Below are positions 61,483 to 64,000 of a stretch of 64,000 bases of DNA, piece by piece. Origin of the DNA: an uncultured Lachnospiraceae bacterium. Its GTDB lineage: Bacteria; Bacillota; Clostridia; Lachnospirales; Anaerotignaceae. The first letter of the stretch is position 1; each line of letters opens with the position of its first letter. Both the position numbers and the translations under genes were made by a program. The notes below the pieces were generated by a model. The model ran no database searches and was not told the DNA's origin. It saw only the letters and a program-made list of their open reading frames with translations. Location of the stretch: positions 1-64,000 of the forward strand of contig CALWRB010000053.1 in assembly GCA_944383855.1 (NCBI GenBank). Direction: 5' to 3'.

Positions 61483-63264
61483 ATGGAACGGACAGTGGCT
61501 ACATTAAAGGAAAGAATTCGTGCAGGCAGTGCAAAGATCCCTGCGCAAAAAGTGATCAAAGGGGGTATACTGGTCAATGTTATGTCCAGTGAGATCTATC
61601 CTGCCGATATCGCGATCTATAAGGATATGATTGCCGCAGTGGGCGATGTGGAGCCTTATATCGGACCGGAAACAGAGATTATTGATGCGGAAGGAAAATA
61701 TCTCGTACCCGGCATGATCGATGGGCATATCCACAGTGAGTGCAGCAAACTGAGCATCACAAGCTATGCAAAAGCAGTCGTACCGCATGGAACGACCAGT
61801 ATGATCTCAGGTCTGGACGAATATATTTCCGTATCCGATTTAGACGGATTGCGTGAAATTTTAGATGAAGTAAAGAAAAGTCCCTTAAAGGTATTCTGGG
61901 GCGCGCCTTACAAAACACCTTATACCGTGCCGCAGTCAACAGTATCTTTTAATTTCAACAAAGATGTCCACGAAACAGTTCAGCAGTGGCCGGAATGCTA
62001 TGGTGTGTGGGAAACCGTAACGGAGTTCGTGCAGGAAGAAGACGAAGATACTTTGAGTGCGATTTCCCAGGCTTTCCATAATCGTCTGCCTGTTTTTGGC
62101 TGCGCGCCAATGGCAAGGGGAACAAAATTGAACGGATACCTTTGCAGTGGTGTACGTCTGGATCACGAAAGCTATGACCACGAGGAAGTAGTAGAAAAAA
62201 TGCGTAAAGGTATGCATATGTTGATCCGTGAATCGTGCGTGACACATTTTCTGGCGGAAAATATCCGTGCCGTGACAGAAGTGAATCCCGCTTTTGCCCG
62301 CAGAGTCAGCTTCTGTACCGATGATGTGACCGCAACGGATATCCTTTCTAAAGGACATATGGATCATGTGGTTCGTCTTGCGATCGCAGCAGGGGTAGAC
62401 CCGATGACAGCGATTCAGATGGCAACGATCAACAGTGCGGAGGCGTACCGTATCGACCATTTGGTCGGCTCTATCTGCCCCGGCAGAATCGCAGATATTT
62501 TATTTGTAGACAGTTTGGAAGATTTTAAAGTATCTAAAGTTATGACAAACGGACAGATGGTTGCGGAAGATCATCATATTACTTATGATCTGAAAGCACC
62601 GAAAAGAAGCCCCATCTTCCAAGGTCCTCTGAAATGCAAGAAAACGACGAAAGAAGATTTCGAATATAAAGTACCGATTCAAAACGGAACCGCAAAAGTT
62701 CTTTCCATGGACGTACAGGGACCTTTTGTCCGCAAGAGAAGGGACGTTGTGCTTCGTGTAGAAAACGGAGTTGTTCAGCCCGATACAGAACAAGATGCGA
62801 TCATGGTTTCTGTTTTGGAACGCTTTGGCAAAAACGGCAATCGTTCTTTGGCATTTTGCTCCGGCTGGAAATTGAAAAACGGCGCGATGGCATCTACCTG
62901 TGCGCCGGACGATAATAATTTGGTTGTCATGGGCTCCTCGGCAGAAGATATGTCGATCGCAGTGAATTATTTGATCGAGCAAGGCGGCGGTCAGGTCGTT
63001 GTAGAAAATGGTAAGGTTCTGGAATTTTTACCGCTTCCTGTCGGCGGCATCGTCAGCGATGCGGAACCGGAAGAAATTGCCGCAATGGAAAAGAAGATCG
63101 ATGAAGCGGCAAGAAAAATCGGCTCAGATCTACCGAATCCTATGATGTATATGTTCTTCCTACCGATCACAGCTATTCCCGATTATGCTTTGACAGACGT
63201 CGGACCTGTGGATTATCGTGCGCTGACAACTTATGATCCGATTTTGGAACTGACAGAGGAGTAA
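61483..63264 (+). CDS. Adenine deaminase family protein, divergent paralog
   Basis: A 593-residue amidohydrolase. After KVIKGGILVNVMSSEIYPAD comes PGMIDGHIHSECSKLSITSY and VPHGTTSMISGLDEYISVSD; the C-terminal half has TDDVTATDILSKGHMDHVVR and GVDPMTAIQMATINSAEAYR, all Ade-like. The usual DPHEIVNV after the HGTT motif is replaced by GLDEYISV, and GHSPGLSG is CAPMARGT, so substrate or metal handling probably differs. ATG 61483 follows AAAGGAG; the frame is open upstream through the leader to 61186. A canonical adenine deaminase follows 17 bases later. Confidence 0.85.
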   Translation: MERTVATLKERIRAGSAKIPAQKVIKGGILVNVMSSEIYPADIAIYKDMIAAVGDVEPYIGPETEIIDAEGKYLVPGMIDGHIHSECSKLSITSYAKAVVPHGTTSMISGLDEYISVSDLDGLREILDEVKKSPLKVFWGAPYKTPYTVPQSTVSFNFNKDVHETVQQWPECYGVWETVTEFVQEEDEDTLSAISQAFHNRLPVFGCAPMARGTKLNGYLCSGVRLDHESYDHEEVVEKMRKGMHMLIRESCVTHFLAENIRAVTEVNPAFARRVSFCTDDVTATDILSKGHMDHVVRLAIAAGVDPMTAIQMATINSAEAYRIDHLVGSICPGRIADILFVDSLEDFKVSKVMTNGQMVAEDHHITYDLKAPKRSPIFQGPLKCKKTTKEDFEYKVPIQNGTAKVLSMDVQGPFVRKRRDVVLRVENGVVQPDTEQDAIMVSVLERFGKNGNRSLAFCSGWKLKNGAMASTCAPDDNNLVVMGSSAEDMSIAVNYLIEQGGGQVVVENGKVLEFLPLPVGGIVSDAEPEEIAAMEKKIDEAARKIGSDLPNPMMYMFFLPITAIPDYALTDVGPVDYRALTTYDPILELTEE

Positions 63265-63281
63265 GAAGCGAGGTTTTGCAT

Positions 63282-64000
63282 ATGAAAAAAGAAGAACTGA
63301 AAAAACTGATTTTGACAGGAAAAGGTGAGATAGAGGCGGATCTTGTCATTAAAAACTGCAAAGTCGTAAATGTATTCAGCGGAAAAATCGAAGAAGGCGA
63401 TATTGCCATCAGCGGAAATCAGATCGCGGGCGTTGGTTCCTATCATGGTAAAAAAGAAATCGATGCTGCGGGAAGATATGCAGCCCCCGGTTTTATCGAC
63501 AGCCATATACATGTGGAGTCCTCTTATGTATCACCGGAAGAACTGGGCAGACTTCTGGTCCCGCATGGCGGTACAACGATCATTGCGGACCCGCATGAGA
63601 TCGTCAATGTTATGGGGATCAAGGGTTTGGATTACATGATGGAAGCCGCAAAAAATACTAAAATGGATATTAAATTTATGCTTCCTTCCTGCGTTCCCGC
63701 AACACCTTTTGAACATGCTGGACTTGTTCTTGGTGCGGATATGATGGAAGAACCCATCAAAAGAGAAGATATTCTTGGTTTGGGTGAATTTATGAATTAT
63801 CCCGGTGTGATCCAAGCAGATGAGGATTCTTTGGATAAACTGATGGTAGCAAAAGAAGCAGGAAAGCTGATCGATGGGCATTCTCCCGGACTTTCCGGCA
63901 AGGATTTGACGGCGTATGCCTGTGCCAGAATTCAAGGTGACCACGAATGCTCTACTGTAGAACAGATGCAGGAACGTCTTTCACTTGGTATGTATGTGCT
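63282..64000 (+). CDS. ade: Adenine deaminase (N-terminal part, cut by window end)
   Basis: About 239 residues are visible, from ATG 63282 with GCGAGG upstream. They include VIKNCKVVNVFSGKIEEGD, the metal motif DSHIHVESSYVSPEELGRL, PHGGTTIIADPHEIVNVMG, LPSCVPATPFEHAG and GHSPGLSGKDLTAYA, all canonical for Ade. It deaminates adenine to hypoxanthine in purine salvage. It follows the divergent paralog within the same operon and the same leader-controlled transcript. The C-terminus is outside the window. Confidence 0.93.
   Translation, partial: MKKEELKKLILTGKGEIEADLVIKNCKVVNVFSGKIEEGDIAISGNQIAGVGSYHGKKEIDAAGRYAAPGFIDSHIHVESSYVSPEELGRLLVPHGGTTIIADPHEIVNVMGIKGLDYMMEAAKNTKMDIKFMLPSCVPATPFEHAGLVLGADMMEEPIKREDILGLGEFMNYPGVIQADEDSLDKLMVAKEAGKLIDGHSPGLSGKDLTAYACARIQGDHECSTVEQMQERLSLGMYV

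Overview
The window looks like a chromosome segment of an anaerobic, endospore-forming Firmicute of class Clostridia. The support is a five-gene spoVA operon, a pyruvate formate-lyase pair, acetyl-CoA to crotonyl-CoA enzymes, an ispH-rpsA fusion, a T-box leader, a ZTP riboswitch, strong AGGAGG-type ribosome binding sites and moderate GC with AT-rich spacers. A Lachnospirales/Anaerotignum-like relative is a guess. No rRNA, tRNA, insertion sequence, prophage or CRISPR array was seen.

Layout. 1-4808: a catabolic operon (RraA-family aldolase end, enolase-superfamily dehydratase, dehydrogenase, aminotransferase, dicarboxylate/amino-acid symporter). 5100-12539: a housekeeping cluster yicC-remA-gmk-rpoZ-priA-def-fmt-yugP and a zinc-ribbon protein. 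12865-17685: an XRE regulator, then spoVAA-AB-AC-AD-AE with a candidate sigma-G promoter, then an HD-domain protein. 17945-23691 (minus strand): degV, hbd, crotonase and thiolase genes, a YaiI/YqxD protein and an orphan lipoprotein binding protein. 23778-25531: a tryptophan-type T-box and TrpB2. 25645-34927: polA, coaE, lytic transglycosylase, peptide-binding lipoprotein, GalT-like enzyme, DUF4397 protein, DUF2089 regulator with a small membrane protein, and mnmA. 34977-45645: a thioredoxin-like lipoprotein, two two-component systems, an EamA exporter, an APC permease behind a long AT-rich structured leader, and a histidine phosphatase. 45653-50173: BaiN-like flavoprotein, cmk, plsC, ispH-rpsA. 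50435-53575: ZTP riboswitch and pflA-pflB. 53985-60924: TraX, ZIP transporter, acyl carrier protein, rnc, GNAT, alpha/beta hydrolase, pyrG and a second EamA exporter. 60974-64000: a 55-codon gene and two tandem adenine deaminase family genes, the second cut by the window end.

The most notable signals are regulatory RNA. Two can be assigned to known classes: the Trp T-box before trpB2 and the ZTP (pfl) riboswitch before pflA. Three cannot: a 111-nt stem-loop closed by a perfect 14-bp helix before the APC permease, a terminator-ending leader with an alternative pairing before the adenine deaminase pair, and a terminator hairpin between a perfect consensus promoter and polA. Other oddities are a TlpA-like lipoprotein whose CxxC is CxxD, a divergent adenine deaminase paralog beside a canonical one, and a strong internal ribosome binding site at the IspH/S1 junction. 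Functions are assigned from recognised motifs and gene order only; no database search was possible.
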